DNA of 38,464 bases, from assembly GCA_951800685.1 (NCBI GenBank), contig CATOJY010000032.1, forward strand, positions 1 to 38,464, read 5' to 3'. Below, one piece after another: positions 8,545 to 17,053 of the stretch. Made by a program: the position numbers and the translations under genes. A model generated the notes under the pieces. It had not been told where the DNA came from, did not search any database, and saw nothing but the letters and a program-made list of their open reading frames with translations. The DNA is from an uncultured Lachnospiraceae bacterium. Lineage in GTDB: Bacteria > Bacillota > Clostridia > Lachnospirales > Lachnospiraceae. The first letter of the stretch is position 1; each line of letters begins with the position of its first letter.

Positions 8545-9786
8545 ATGCCTGGTTACGATATGACGCGAGAATCCTTTGTCCCACAACCAAAGAAAGCTTC
8601 GAAAAATATGCAGTTTCTGAAAAACAGCAACCGCTCTGCTGTTTTATGCGCTCTGGCACTGAAAAAAGCCTCCAACCGGACGGAACTTGCTTCCTATCTG
8701 AATCTCACCCGGATGGCGATCAGCAATATCGTTAACGAATTACGGGACCACGCCATCATCCTGGAAGTTTCTTCTGCGGAAAATGAAAGCGAATCGGAAC
8801 ACGGTCCAAATGGCCGTCCTCCTAAGCAGCTCACCCTGGCAGACTGGTCGATCACGGTTATCTGTATCAATATCCGCCGTTATTCGGTATCCTGTATGCT
8901 TATGGACATCAACGGCAATACCCGGCCGCCTGTGACCCGCTGTCTCCCCGCCCATGCAGACAACGCTTTCCTGATGGATACAATCATCCAGCTCATTGAA
9001 GAAGTCCAACAAGCGTTCCCTCAGGTTCCCATAATCGGAATCGGCGTCTCATCGATTGGACCACTTGATATTTACCAGAAACACTTGCTGAATCCTCCTG
9101 ATTTCCGCAATATCAGGAACGTCGATATCGGTGCGCCTCTGGAAGCCCGCTTCCACCTCCCGGTCTATCTGGACAATGATATGAACTGTTCTGCTCTTGC
9201 TGAATTGTATTTCGGCGCAGGAATTTCCTGTAGGGATCTGGTCTTTCTGGGATTCTCTGCCGGCGTCGGCGCCGGCGTTATCATGAATGAGAAAATACTG
9301 CACGGCTTCGGAGGATTCGCAGGTGAAGTCGGCCATATCTCGATCAATCCCATCGGCCCACCCTGCCCCTGCGGACAGAATGGCTGCATTGAATTATATA
9401 CAAGAGGTGAGAATATCCTGGCGAATGCAGGGGTTGTTTCTTTTGAAGAGCTGAACGCCCTCCTGGAACAGAAGAACCCCCCGCGTTTTGTTTTAAACAG
9501 TATCAAACAGTATATTGACGCTATGCATACACTGATGGTTGCCGTAGCCAACAGCTACGATCCCAATATCATGATTCTGGGAGATATCGACATCGCTTTT
9601 ATCAACCGGTTTCTCCCGGATTTGGAAGAATATATGAACTCCCATATGCTCAATCATGGTTATAAGCATATCAAAGTCATTCCCTCCGCGCTGGCCGAAG
9701 CCGCTTCCCTATACGGTGCAGGCAGTATCGTACTGCAGCGGGTATTCGAAGGGGAGCTGCCGCTTCCTATACCAGCCGGCGGTTAA
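8545..9786 (+). CDS. ROK family transcriptional regulator (NagC/XylR/Mlc-like)
   Basis: A 413-residue regulator with an N-terminal winged helix-turn-helix (about residues 30-80; SNRTELASYLNLTRMAISNIV) and a ROK sugar-kinase-like domain. The ROK zinc motif is intact: GEVGH followed by C274-P-C276-x4-C281 in CPCGQNGC. The LDNDMNCSALAE segment matches the sugar-binding aspartate region. ROK repressors usually release DNA when their sugar binds. It is divergent from the mannoside operon and both promoters carry the same 24-bp repeat, so it is the probable local repressor. The ATG used has AAAGGAA very close upstream; the ATG at 8560 is a possible alternative start. Confidence 0.9.
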   Translation: MPGYDMTRESFVPQPKKASKNMQFLKNSNRSAVLCALALKKASNRTELASYLNLTRMAISNIVNELRDHAIILEVSSAENESESEHGPNGRPPKQLTLADWSITVICINIRRYSVSCMLMDINGNTRPPVTRCLPAHADNAFLMDTIIQLIEEVQQAFPQVPIIGIGVSSIGPLDIYQKHLLNPPDFRNIRNVDIGAPLEARFHLPVYLDNDMNCSALAELYFGAGISCRDLVFLGFSAGVGAGVIMNEKILHGFGGFAGEVGHISINPIGPPCPCGQNGCIELYTRGENILANAGVVSFEELNALLEQKNPPRFVLNSIKQYIDAMHTLMVAVANSYDPNIMILGDIDIAFINRFLPDLEEYMNSHMLNHGYKHIKVIPSALAEAASLYGAGSIVLQRVFEGELPLPIPAGG

Positions 9787-9792
9787 ATAAGC

Positions 9793-10638
9793 TCACGCTT
9801 TTTGCGCAGAGCCAAATAATCTGATCTTCTCCGCCGCCACTTCTTTCATTGCCGCAATTTCATAAGGAATCAGCTTCGTCATTGTCCGTGCCCCTTCTGC
9901 CAGTCCCTTTTCCAGACCAAGCCGGCCGGCTTTGTCAAGATCCGTGAAGATATTCACCTTGCAGATCCCTTTCTGCACCGCCTTATGGAAATCAGCATTC
10001 GACAATCCGGAGCCGCCATGGAGAACCAACGGGATTTTGGTTCTCCCAGCGATTGCCGCAATCCGTTCAAAATCCAGATCCGGTTCTAAAATATACTCTC
10101 CATGTGCGTTACCCACTGCAACTGCCAAAGAATCAACGCCTGTCCGCCGCACGAAATCCTCTGCTGTATCCGGCTGCGTGAAATAATCACTGGGATTCTT
10201 TAACCTTCCTTCTCCTGCCGTATCTCCCACATGTCCCAGTTCCCCTTCCACTGTCGCACCGAAGGCATGACAGATCTTTGCCATCTGCGCCACTCTCTCA
10301 ACATTTTCCTCATAGGGTGCCATAGAGCAATCGTACATAACCGAGGTAAATCCCAGTTTCAACGCCTCCACACAACGCGCGAACGTCAAACCGTGGTCAT
10401 AGTGCACACATACAGGCACCGAAGCTTTGTGCGCCATTGGAATCAAATACTCCGCTACCCGCTCTAATTCCGTCACCGAAAGCAGAATCTGCGCCGTTCC
10501 CACCATGACCGGGGCTTGCATCTCCTCCGCCGCCTCGATAACCGCCCTGGCCATCTCCAGATTGACCGCATTAAAGAAACCAACACCATATCCTCCCGCC
10601 ATCGCAGGAAGAAGGACATCATTCATATTAACTAACAT
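9793..10638 (-). CDS. Class II (zinc) aldolase, fructose/tagatose-bisphosphate aldolase family
   Basis: A 281-residue class II aldolase. Recognisable sites are catalytic D81 and zinc ligand H82 in CVHYDHGLT, E131/E133 in TVEGELG, H179 in GNAHGEY, H207 in LVLHGGSGL and the phosphate-binding stretch KVNIFTDL. The start was set at the ATG with AAAGGAGG upstream; the longer form would overlap the kinase gene. It lies 29 bases after the PfkB kinase, so the pair is one transcript. Members cleave ketose-1-phosphates or 1,6-bisphosphates to DHAP plus an aldehyde; the exact substrate here is unknown. Its stop is only six bases from the convergent ROK stop and no terminator is visible between them. Confidence 0.88.
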   Translation of the reverse strand: MLVNMNDVLLPAMAGGYGVGFFNAVNLEMARAVIEAAEEMQAPVMVGTAQILLSVTELERVAEYLIPMAHKASVPVCVHYDHGLTFARCVEALKLGFTSVMYDCSMAPYEENVERVAQMAKICHAFGATVEGELGHVGDTAGEGRLKNPSDYFTQPDTAEDFVRRTGVDSLAVAVGNAHGEYILEPDLDFERIAAIAGRTKIPLVLHGGSGLSNADFHKAVQKGICKVNIFTDLDKAGRLGLEKGLAEGARTMTKLIPYEIAAMKEVAAEKIRLFGSAQKA

Positions 10639-10667
10639 AACCTGCCTCCTTTGCAGAATTAACATGA

Positions 10668-11804
10668 CTAACATGAGAAAAGATTGTTACGCTTCCGCCA
10701 TCCAGCCACAATCCGGTCCTTCAACTCCGTATAAGACTTCAGACCGCTCAGCGCATCATATCCTGATACACAAGCAGCGCCTGCTGCTGCCGCCATATGC
10801 ATGCACTGCTCCAACGTCTCCTCCTCCAACACCGCTGTCAGAAACGCAGCGATGCTCGTATCTCCCGCACCCGTACCAGACACAACACGGTCCGGCACAT
10901 AACTTCTCTCAAACCCTTCCCTCGTCTTCCATGCCGCCGCATCCAGCCTGATCCTGCCACCAATCCCGGACAGCGTCTTTTCATCCGCTGTCCTGTAATA
11001 CATGCCGGCAGCACCGCATTTGATCACGAGTACTTTCGCCCCATAAGCCATACATTGCTCCGCCAGAGGACGCACCTCAGCATCCACATCCAGAATCTCC
11101 GTGACATCTCTGCCCGCCGCCCTCTCCTGCCACCGCGCGAACCGACGTCTGTCCAGCATATAACATAATTCCTCTACACTGGGGACAAAGAAATCCGTAA
11201 ATGGCAGTACCTTCTTCAAAATACCCTTCCAGTCTGCCTGCCCGGCATCTGACTCCGGATCCGGGAATGCCATATCCAACGAAGTGGCGCAGCCTGACGC
11301 CTTCACCTTTTGAAACAGTCTCACAAGTTCCGTTCCATCCTCTGCATACATCCGGCTCATCAGCGGCGGATACCCGAAGTGGAACAGATCTGCCTCCCGC
11401 AGATACTCTTCCACGATATCGTCAGCACAGAACGTATCATTAGCACCCGGATTGTGCAGAAAGATCCTGTCGGTTCCCGGAACCGCCAGCACAAGAGAGT
11501 AAGAGGTAGATTCCTGCTCCAGACAGATCAGCCCATCAGCCGCATCATATTGGCGGAGAATACTGCATACGATCTCCCCGAACGCATCTTTTCCGATCTT
11601 CCCCATCAAGGAGACATCCACTCCCAGGATCTTCATAGCAAGCCCTGTATTGGCAACTGCCCCACCTGTGTGGATATCTGCCTCTCCCATCTGGATCAGC
11701 TTGCCCGGAAGCAGCATTTGGGCAAGATCTGACTGCTTCCCCTCTGGAAACTTCGGTGTAATATCCAGGCAGATATGTCCTGCCACAATTGCTCTCTTCT
11801 CCAT
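10668..11804 (-). CDS. PfkB family carbohydrate kinase
   Basis: A 378-residue ribokinase-superfamily kinase. The N-terminal sugar-binding glycine motif is TGGAVANTGLAMKILG, and the C-terminal ATP/anion-hole motif is SGTGAGDTSIAAFL with catalytic base D315. It is somewhat longer than typical ribokinases because of an insert near residues 190-230. AGGTGG lies ten bases before the ATG. It forms a two-gene unit with the class II aldolase, which suggests it makes that aldolase's phosphorylated ketose, for example fructose-1-phosphate. That assignment is inference; the fold alone does not give the substrate. Confidence 0.88.
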   Translation of the reverse strand: MEKRAIVAGHICLDITPKFPEGKQSDLAQMLLPGKLIQMGEADIHTGGAVANTGLAMKILGVDVSLMGKIGKDAFGEIVCSILRQYDAADGLICLEQESTSYSLVLAVPGTDRIFLHNPGANDTFCADDIVEEYLREADLFHFGYPPLMSRMYAEDGTELVRLFQKVKASGCATSLDMAFPDPESDAGQADWKGILKKVLPFTDFFVPSVEELCYMLDRRRFARWQERAAGRDVTEILDVDAEVRPLAEQCMAYGAKVLVIKCGAAGMYYRTADEKTLSGIGGRIRLDAAAWKTREGFERSYVPDRVVSGTGAGDTSIAAFLTAVLEEETLEQCMHMAAAAGAACVSGYDALSGLKSYTELKDRIVAGWRKRNNLFSC

Positions 11805-12093
11805 AGCTGTTTACCACCTTCCCATTTTTCTGTCCGTCACGGTTCCTTGCCTGCCTCTAAAAATCCGGCTCTATGCAAAAAAAGCACCTAATCCCTTAAT
11901 CTCCTTGCCTGCAAGACCTATAATACGGGCATAAATAGATCTAAAGAAATCTTTTTGGGGTTTATTATAACAATAGACAGATAAAATTTCCTGCGTTTTT
12001 TTGCGATAAAAAATAGGACAAATTTGCTTTTTTGCTCTATACTAACATAAGAGAACAGACGCAAGATCGCAATTACGCAAAAAGGAGGATTCC
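11805..12093. promoter_or_regulatory. Divergent promoter region, PfkB kinase and AraC regulator
   Basis: The 289-base gap holds no gene. For the AraC gene, AGGACA (12015-12020), a 17-base spacer and TATACT (12038-12043) form a plausible promoter. For the kinase, a perfect TATAAT lies on the minus strand at 11969-11964 but its -35 is poor. The 24-bp repeat seen near 8300 was not found here, so the kinase-aldolase pair may be under different control. Confidence 0.45.
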
Positions 12094-13017
12094 ATGGGGC
12101 GGGACGAATATGAGATCATAGCACACAATAACAGTAATTTCCATATTTTTCTCGTGAATCTTCTCTACCGAACTCCTCATATCCACAAAGATTTCGAGAT
12201 CAGTCTGGTTCTCAAGGGTTTTCTCACCGTGTTCACTTCCTCTGGTGAAATTGCCCTGGAAGAAAATGATATCTTTATCATGAATCCCTATAGCAGCCAT
12301 GAGATTAAGGCAAAAAAGGCGGCGCTCATCCTCTCCCTCCAGGTTTCACCTGCTTTTTTTGCCCATTATTTCCCACAGATTAGCGATCTTGCATTTGATG
12401 TTCCCGCTCTCTATGTCAGAGAGGATGCTCTCCTCTGCGGACAAATCCGTTCAATCCTTTTTGATCTCGCGTATGCCTATTTCCAGAAAGAAGACTTTGC
12501 CCCAATCCGCTGCGCCTTGTTAATCAACCAGCTTTTCCTCCATCTGTTCCATACCGGGAACTATCATATGATTCCCCAAAAAGAAAAGGCCGCTTATCTG
12601 GCCAGAAACATGCGCATGAAGAGAATCATGCAGTATATCGATATGCACTATAAAGAAAAACTGCTCCTATCTGACATTGCCAGACAAGAGCAGCTCGATC
12701 TGTTTTATTTATCTCATTTTTTCAAGGAAACGTTCGGAACCAGTTTCCAGGATTATATCAACAAACTCCGCTGCGAACAAGCCAGACAGCTTCTCCTGCT
12801 CACAGACTACTCTCTGTTGGACATCAGCCTGCAATGCGGTTTCTCCGATCCCAAATACTTTAACCGGAGATTCCTCTCGCAATACGGCACTACCCCAAAG
12901 GAATACCGCCGCAGCTTCTGGCACGCCCATCTGTCCCTGCAACAGCAATCTATGCTGTCCACACAGGAATTTCTCTCCGAACAGGCCAGCCTGGTCATGC
13001 TGGAACGATTCCAATGA
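12094..13017 (+). CDS. AraC family transcriptional regulator
   Basis: A 307-residue regulator with an N-terminal cupin-like ligand domain (TPHIHKDFEISLVLKG, followed by EENDIFIMNPYSSHEI) and a C-terminal double helix-turn-helix (about residues 190-290; LSDIARQEQLDLFYLSHFFKE and the second-helix signature CGFSDPKYFNRRFLSQYGTTPKEYR). AAAGGAGG lies eight bases before the ATG. The cupin type usually senses a sugar. It is divergent from the PfkB kinase and faces the TlpA-like gene, so the kinase-aldolase pair is one candidate target (inference). Confidence 0.92.
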   Translation: MGRDEYEIIAHNNSNFHIFLVNLLYRTPHIHKDFEISLVLKGFLTVFTSSGEIALEENDIFIMNPYSSHEIKAKKAALILSLQVSPAFFAHYFPQISDLAFDVPALYVREDALLCGQIRSILFDLAYAYFQKEDFAPIRCALLINQLFLHLFHTGNYHMIPQKEKAAYLARNMRMKRIMQYIDMHYKEKLLLSDIARQEQLDLFYLSHFFKETFGTSFQDYINKLRCEQARQLLLLTDYSLLDISLQCGFSDPKYFNRRFLSQYGTTPKEYRRSFWHAHLSLQQQSMLSTQEFLSEQASLVMLERFQ

Positions 13018-13043
13018 CCACTCCACAGCCCTATATCCTTCTG

Positions 13044-13652
13044 TTATTCTGCCAGAAGTGCATCGATCTTCTCTTTCCAGGAGGTCTTGTCTCTGGCTCC
13101 CACCACAGTGTCTAACACCGCGCCGTTCTCATCGATAAAAAATGTCGTTGGTACAGCGCTCACCTCACTCAACATGGCGTAAAATAACGACTCGTTCAGC
13201 AGAAGATGGGGATAAGCCGCCCCGGTCTGGGTAACCAGTGATGACGCATAATCGACCGCTTCTGTCTCCATTCCTTCCTGCACATCGCTGACAATCCCGA
13301 TAATCTGGAATTCCGCCGCATCATACTCTGCCGCCAGTTCTCCCAACTCCGGCATCTCACTCAGGCAGGGATTGCAGTACGTTGCCCATACGTTGACCAT
13401 TGTAAGTTTAGCGTCTGAAAAAACAGACTCCGTGACCGTATTTCCTTCTAAATCTTTCGCCTCAAACGTGATCCCGGAAGACGTTTCTCCTGCTGCGTCT
13501 GTCTCCTCCGTCTCTGTCTGTGCAGTCTCCTCCTCAGTGTTCTTTGCAGTATCCGGTGTCGTTTCCTTCTGTGATGCACCGCCGCATCCGGTGAATAGAA
13601 TCATCAGCATAGCACAGCAAAGTAAGCACACATAGTAATTTTTCTTTCTCAT
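13044..13652 (-). CDS. TlpA/ResA-like thioredoxin-fold lipoprotein
   Basis: A 202-residue exported thiol-disulfide protein. The signal peptide ends in a lipobox LFTGC (C23), an acidic Thr/Glu-rich linker runs to about residue 60, and a thioredoxin-like domain follows. The active site is C93-N-P-C96 in WATYCNPCLSEMPEL, and the cis-proline loop is SAVPTTFFID. It should act on the outer face of the membrane. AAAGGAAG precedes the ATG. It stands alone, converging with the AraC gene 26 bases away; no partner membrane protein such as CcdA is nearby, so its client is unknown. Confidence 0.9.
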   Translation of the reverse strand: MRKKNYYVCLLCCAMLMILFTGCGGASQKETTPDTAKNTEEETAQTETEETDAAGETSSGITFEAKDLEGNTVTESVFSDAKLTMVNVWATYCNPCLSEMPELGELAAEYDAAEFQIIGIVSDVQEGMETEAVDYASSLVTQTGAAYPHLLLNESLFYAMLSEVSAVPTTFFIDENGAVLDTVVGARDKTSWKEKIDALLAE

Positions 13653-13750
13653 GAAGCTTCCTTTCTCTTAATCTGAAAATTTGACATAGAACCGTTTTAT
13701 TCTTTCTCTATAGAATCACCTTATTCTCTTTTGCAAAATTCAAAAAACTT

Positions 13751-14457
13751 CTAACGCTCCAACCTGAATTGCGTTAATAAATCTTTGATTGTTTCCACAT
13801 CATTAAACATCAAAACATCAATTATAGACAATCGCTCTCTACCCCCCCCCCTTGCGTAAATTCCCGATCTGTACATGGCAGACTGACTAAAAACATCAAG
13901 TCAAGATCTGCTTTCCTAAATCGTTCCTTATGATATAACTCTTTCCCACCAATAGAATTCACATAACAATCTGCATTTCTTCTCTTACATATTTCGATAA
14001 TCCTGTCCTCCCCTTTTAATGCATTATCCTTAACGATCTGAGAAGACAATATTATTTTTGTAGATATTTGCAGATAATCACACAGACATCTAATTTGATT
14101 TGCCAAAAAATCGGACACCCCTCTGCATCTATAATTTAAAATATCTCCTACCATGTCATATACTATATTAAAATAAGGAGCTCTGCGGTAACTTTGCTTG
14201 ATGATTGACATAAGTGTATTAATATCATTTTGTGTCATTGCAATCTCAGTATCTTTTATAAGCCTATTTTGACTGGCATCCTTGATCTTCAAATTGATTC
14301 TCTTCGGCTGATCATTGAGGACGATATAATTTCTGTTAATCCACCCTCTCTTTATGTAATTAACATCATCTAAAATAACATATTCGTCAACCATATCCAT
14401 CAGCTGCCAATATCCGATATATGGAAAAAAATATGGCTGCATAATTCCTATTTTCAC
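13751..14457 (-). pseudogene. WbqC family protein, out of frame at a G10 tract (phase-variable or broken)
   Basis: The N-terminal 200 residues are a clear WbqC-family protein (start KIGIMQPYFFPYIGYWQL, then VILDDVNYIKRGWINRN). WbqC proteins occur in O-antigen and other surface-glycan loci. The start is a GTG with GGGG upstream. As sequenced, the frame runs into a stop at 13822 (211 residues). Ten consecutive G (minus strand; C at 13842-13851) precede the stop, and just after it the next frame reads RERLSIIDVLMFND onward to a stop at 13751, which is the conserved WbqC C-terminus. Eleven or eight G would restore a protein of about 235 or 234 residues. Either the tract switches by slippage or it is a homopolymer sequencing error. 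Confidence 0.85.
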
Positions 14458-14492
14458 AGTTCAATTCCCCCTATAATAACATATTTTTCACA

Positions 14493-15599
14493 TTATCCAA
14501 TAACGCCATAAAGAGTGAGCGCAGATACCATTCCACGATTAAACCTTAAAAACAATTTGTAGTCCGAATTAATTTTCTTAATAAGGACTGGAATAGACCG
14601 AATATTACTGCAATCAAATCCTACTGTGATAACCAGCTTAGGCTGATGATTCTGTAAAATACCTGATGCACCTTCCAAAGCTTCTTTCACCCCGTCTAAA
14701 TAATTTATCTTTAACAACGTTATCTTTTCCGAATATGAAAACATATCATCCAATGGCTCCGCTTCTATGTTTATTGAACCAGCGACACTATTTTCATCCA
14801 TCAAAATTCCAGATATTTGTTGTTGATTTGTAGAAAAATTTAATTTGCATTTTTGATTCCAGGCACCTTTACCGGTTATCTCTATATTCTGCAATTCCTC
14901 ATTCCTGATATAGCTTTCCAGCCTTTCCCTGTTACTATTGTCTGGTTCTAATGCATACACCTTCTTATATTTTCCATTGTTTTCTTTCCTAAATAAACGC
15001 AACGTATCTCCATCATACGCACCTATATCCAAAAAGACCTCTTCTTCACCAATCTGAAATATTTCATTCCGAAAAAAGTCATTTCCCTTTCTATACACGT
15101 CTAATATATATTGATTATTTCCACTCAGTCTTGTCTTTAAAAACGCTATATAACTTCTTCGGGATGCTTCATCCTCCCATAAATTGTATACCATTTCAAA
15201 TTCATTAATATGATCTCTTATCAAACTTTTTGGAGTCTTATCATACATCCCGTAATTAACACTAAAAAGGTAAAAGATTTTATTAACGTGTTCTCTCTGT
15301 TCCAATATATCAGCCTTTTCATAACTAGAATTACCCAAAATAACATTAAATTTTGTATACCTCATAGTCAACTCCGAATACGATATTATCTTCTTACCAT
15401 CCAATGTCATATTCGGAGTATAATACTCATCATCTACAAAAATGTCATTTAACACAACGCCTTTCATCTTAAGGTAGTCATTAACTTCCTCTGCAATCTG
15501 TCCACACCCCCACATGACCAATGGCAGAGTTTCACACCGCAGTTGATCGACAAGTTCCTCTTTTTCTTCCAAATCTTCAATTTCCTTTAGTATATTCAT
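14493..15599 (-). CDS. FkbM family methyltransferase with N-terminal Rossmann-like domain
   Basis: A 368-residue protein. Residues about 20-125 form a dinucleotide-binding-like domain (VMWGCGQIAEEVNDYLK). Residues about 185-365 are an FkbM SAM-dependent methyltransferase: SAM loop VFLDIGAYDGDTLRLF, acidic residue E218 in YALEPDNSN, and the family's usual ending with IPVLIKKINSDYKLFLR. FkbM enzymes in glycan loci usually O-methylate sugars. The ATG of MNILKEIEDL is preferred, with AGGGGG seven bases upstream; longer starts lack a proper site. It lies 35 bases before the WbqC gene on the same strand, so the two form a small island that is visibly richer in A+T than its flanks. Confidence 0.85.
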   Translation of the reverse strand: MNILKEIEDLEEKEELVDQLRCETLPLVMWGCGQIAEEVNDYLKMKGVVLNDIFVDDEYYTPNMTLDGKKIISYSELTMRYTKFNVILGNSSYEKADILEQREHVNKIFYLFSVNYGMYDKTPKSLIRDHINEFEMVYNLWEDEASRRSYIAFLKTRLSGNNQYILDVYRKGNDFFRNEIFQIGEEEVFLDIGAYDGDTLRLFRKENNGKYKKVYALEPDNSNRERLESYIRNEELQNIEITGKGAWNQKCKLNFSTNQQQISGILMDENSVAGSINIEAEPLDDMFSYSEKITLLKINYLDGVKEALEGASGILQNHQPKLVITVGFDCSNIRSIPVLIKKINSDYKLFLRFNRGMVSALTLYGVIG

Positions 15600-15965
15600 T
15601 TTCATACCCCCTGGTAAAATGCTCTTTCTCAATTTTGCCTTCTTCCACACCACTTTGTCATTTAATTTGCAGTATCTGGCATAGCTTCTGTTCCTCTAGC
15701 ATCCACTGCCGCCTTATTTCCTTTGCCTGTCTGCATCCATAACATACCATACCATAGATCAATGTCCCTTGCAATTATCATTCATCTTTTATTCCCTTCT
15801 CTTGTTTTCATCTATTTTATTTCGTTTTTTCTTTCTTTATTTCACGCATTCTATCCGTTATTTTAATATGCTCTCTCCAAATATTCCACCCATAGAGCAT
15901 AGTTATTTTCTTCTTATCTGCTATAATATTTAGGAAACAATATGATTCTACGGAGGAAATCCAAT
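15600..15965. other. Intergenic region without a convincing gene
   Basis: An A+T- and pyrimidine-rich gap between divergent genes. A 30-codon minus-strand reading frame (about 15660-15750) has protein-like composition but only a distant AAGGG upstream, so it is not called. The promoters of the FkbM and SGNH genes must lie here, but no clear -35/-10 pair stood out. Confidence 0.4.
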
Positions 15966-16544
15966 ATGAGAATTCTATTCATCGGCAACAGCCATACCTA
16001 CTATAATGATATGCCCCATCTTTTCGCAAACTTATGCCGCGAAAAAGGCATGCAGGCAGAAGTCACCATGCTGGCACATGGCGGAAAAGGATGGGACTTC
16101 CATCTGGAAGAACCAGAGGTGCGGTTCAATATCCTGTATGGTGGTTACGACGCCGTCATCCTACAGCATACAGCGCACCCGATGGGCGATCTGTCCGTTA
16201 TGGACCAGTGCGGACAGAAACTAATCCAATGGATCAAAGACGCAGGTGCAAGGCCCATTCTGTATATGACATGGACTACGAAGGCCGACGGTGAGGCAGC
16301 ACAACCTGGCATGAGCAGCGCCTACCGGAGGCTGCAGCAGGAAACAGGCTGCGAATTAGCGCCTGTCGGAGAGCGGTGGTGGGCATTTCATGCACAACAC
16401 CCTGAGATAGAATTATACGACGCAGACGGGCAGCACGCATCCTTAGACGGATCGAAACTGGCCGCCTCTGTCCTTGCGGAAACGCTCTGCCATAACGCCA
16501 CCCCTGTCAGTCCTGGCACAAAGAGAGAACCCTTCAGCCTTTGA
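15966..16544 (+). CDS. SGNH/GDSL-type hydrolase
   Basis: A 192-residue SGNH-fold hydrolase. The nucleophile block is at the very N-terminus (ILFIGNSHTYYNDMP, S9), and the catalytic pair is the DxxH motif D154-G-Q-H157 in ADGQHASLDGSKLA. There is no signal peptide, so it should be cytoplasmic. The start is the ATG with GGAGGAAA upstream; an ATG eight codons earlier has no site. Family members deacetylate or deacylate sugars and small esters; the substrate here is unknown. It is monocistronic, 121 bases before the LrgA gene. Confidence 0.82.
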   Translation: MRILFIGNSHTYYNDMPHLFANLCREKGMQAEVTMLAHGGKGWDFHLEEPEVRFNILYGGYDAVILQHTAHPMGDLSVMDQCGQKLIQWIKDAGARPILYMTWTTKADGEAAQPGMSSAYRRLQQETGCELAPVGERWWAFHAQHPEIELYDADGQHASLDGSKLAASVLAETLCHNATPVSPGTKREPFSL

Positions 16545-16665
16545 CTTCCCTGCCGCTCTCATCACGGCTGACACATGTGTTTCATTTTTCCATTGACATT
16601 CACCTTTCTCTGTTTTATGATGACTACTGGTACTACCAGTTTGAAAATAGGATAAGGACATTATC

Positions 16666-17034
16666 ATGAAATTTGTACGACAGTTTTGTATTATTCTTTT
16701 CATCTCTTTTCTGGGGGAAATCCTGCATGTTATCATCCCACTTCCTGTCCCTGCCAGCGTATACGGACTGCTCCTTCTATTCACAGCCCTTTGCACTGGT
16801 ATTTTAAAACAGGAGCAGGTAAATGCTGCGGCTGATTTTCTGATTGAAATCATGCCGGTTATGTTCCTTCCCGCCGCTGTGGGGCTTCTGGAAGCCTGGC
16901 CTTCCCTCCGTCCTATCTGTATTCCTGTTATCTTTATCACAATCATTACCACGGTCATTGTCATGGCTGTAACCGGCCGGGTGACACAATATCTGATCCG
17001 CAAAAAAAACCATAAAAGCCACACTACCGATTGA
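16666..17034 (+). CDS. LrgA/CidA family membrane protein
   Basis: A 122-residue membrane protein with four hydrophobic segments and the family signature LPVPASVYGLLLLF. TAAGGA lies eight bases before the ATG. It is followed 19 bases later by the LrgB partner. The pair was first described as holin/antiholin-like regulators of murein hydrolases; in several Firmicutes homologous pairs (PftAB) import pyruvate. Which role applies cannot be read from the sequence. Confidence 0.9.
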   Translation: MKFVRQFCIILFISFLGEILHVIIPLPVPASVYGLLLLFTALCTGILKQEQVNAAADFLIEIMPVMFLPAAVGLLEAWPSLRPICIPVIFITIITTVIVMAVTGRVTQYLIRKKNHKSHTTD

Positions 17035-17053
17035 GAAAGGCATGGAGATACAA

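Noticed and set aside
16443..17024. 193-codon minus-strand open frame opposite the SGNH and LrgA genes
   Set aside because: It overlaps two well supported plus-strand genes, has no ribosome binding site and a low-complexity Arg/Thr/Ile-rich translation.
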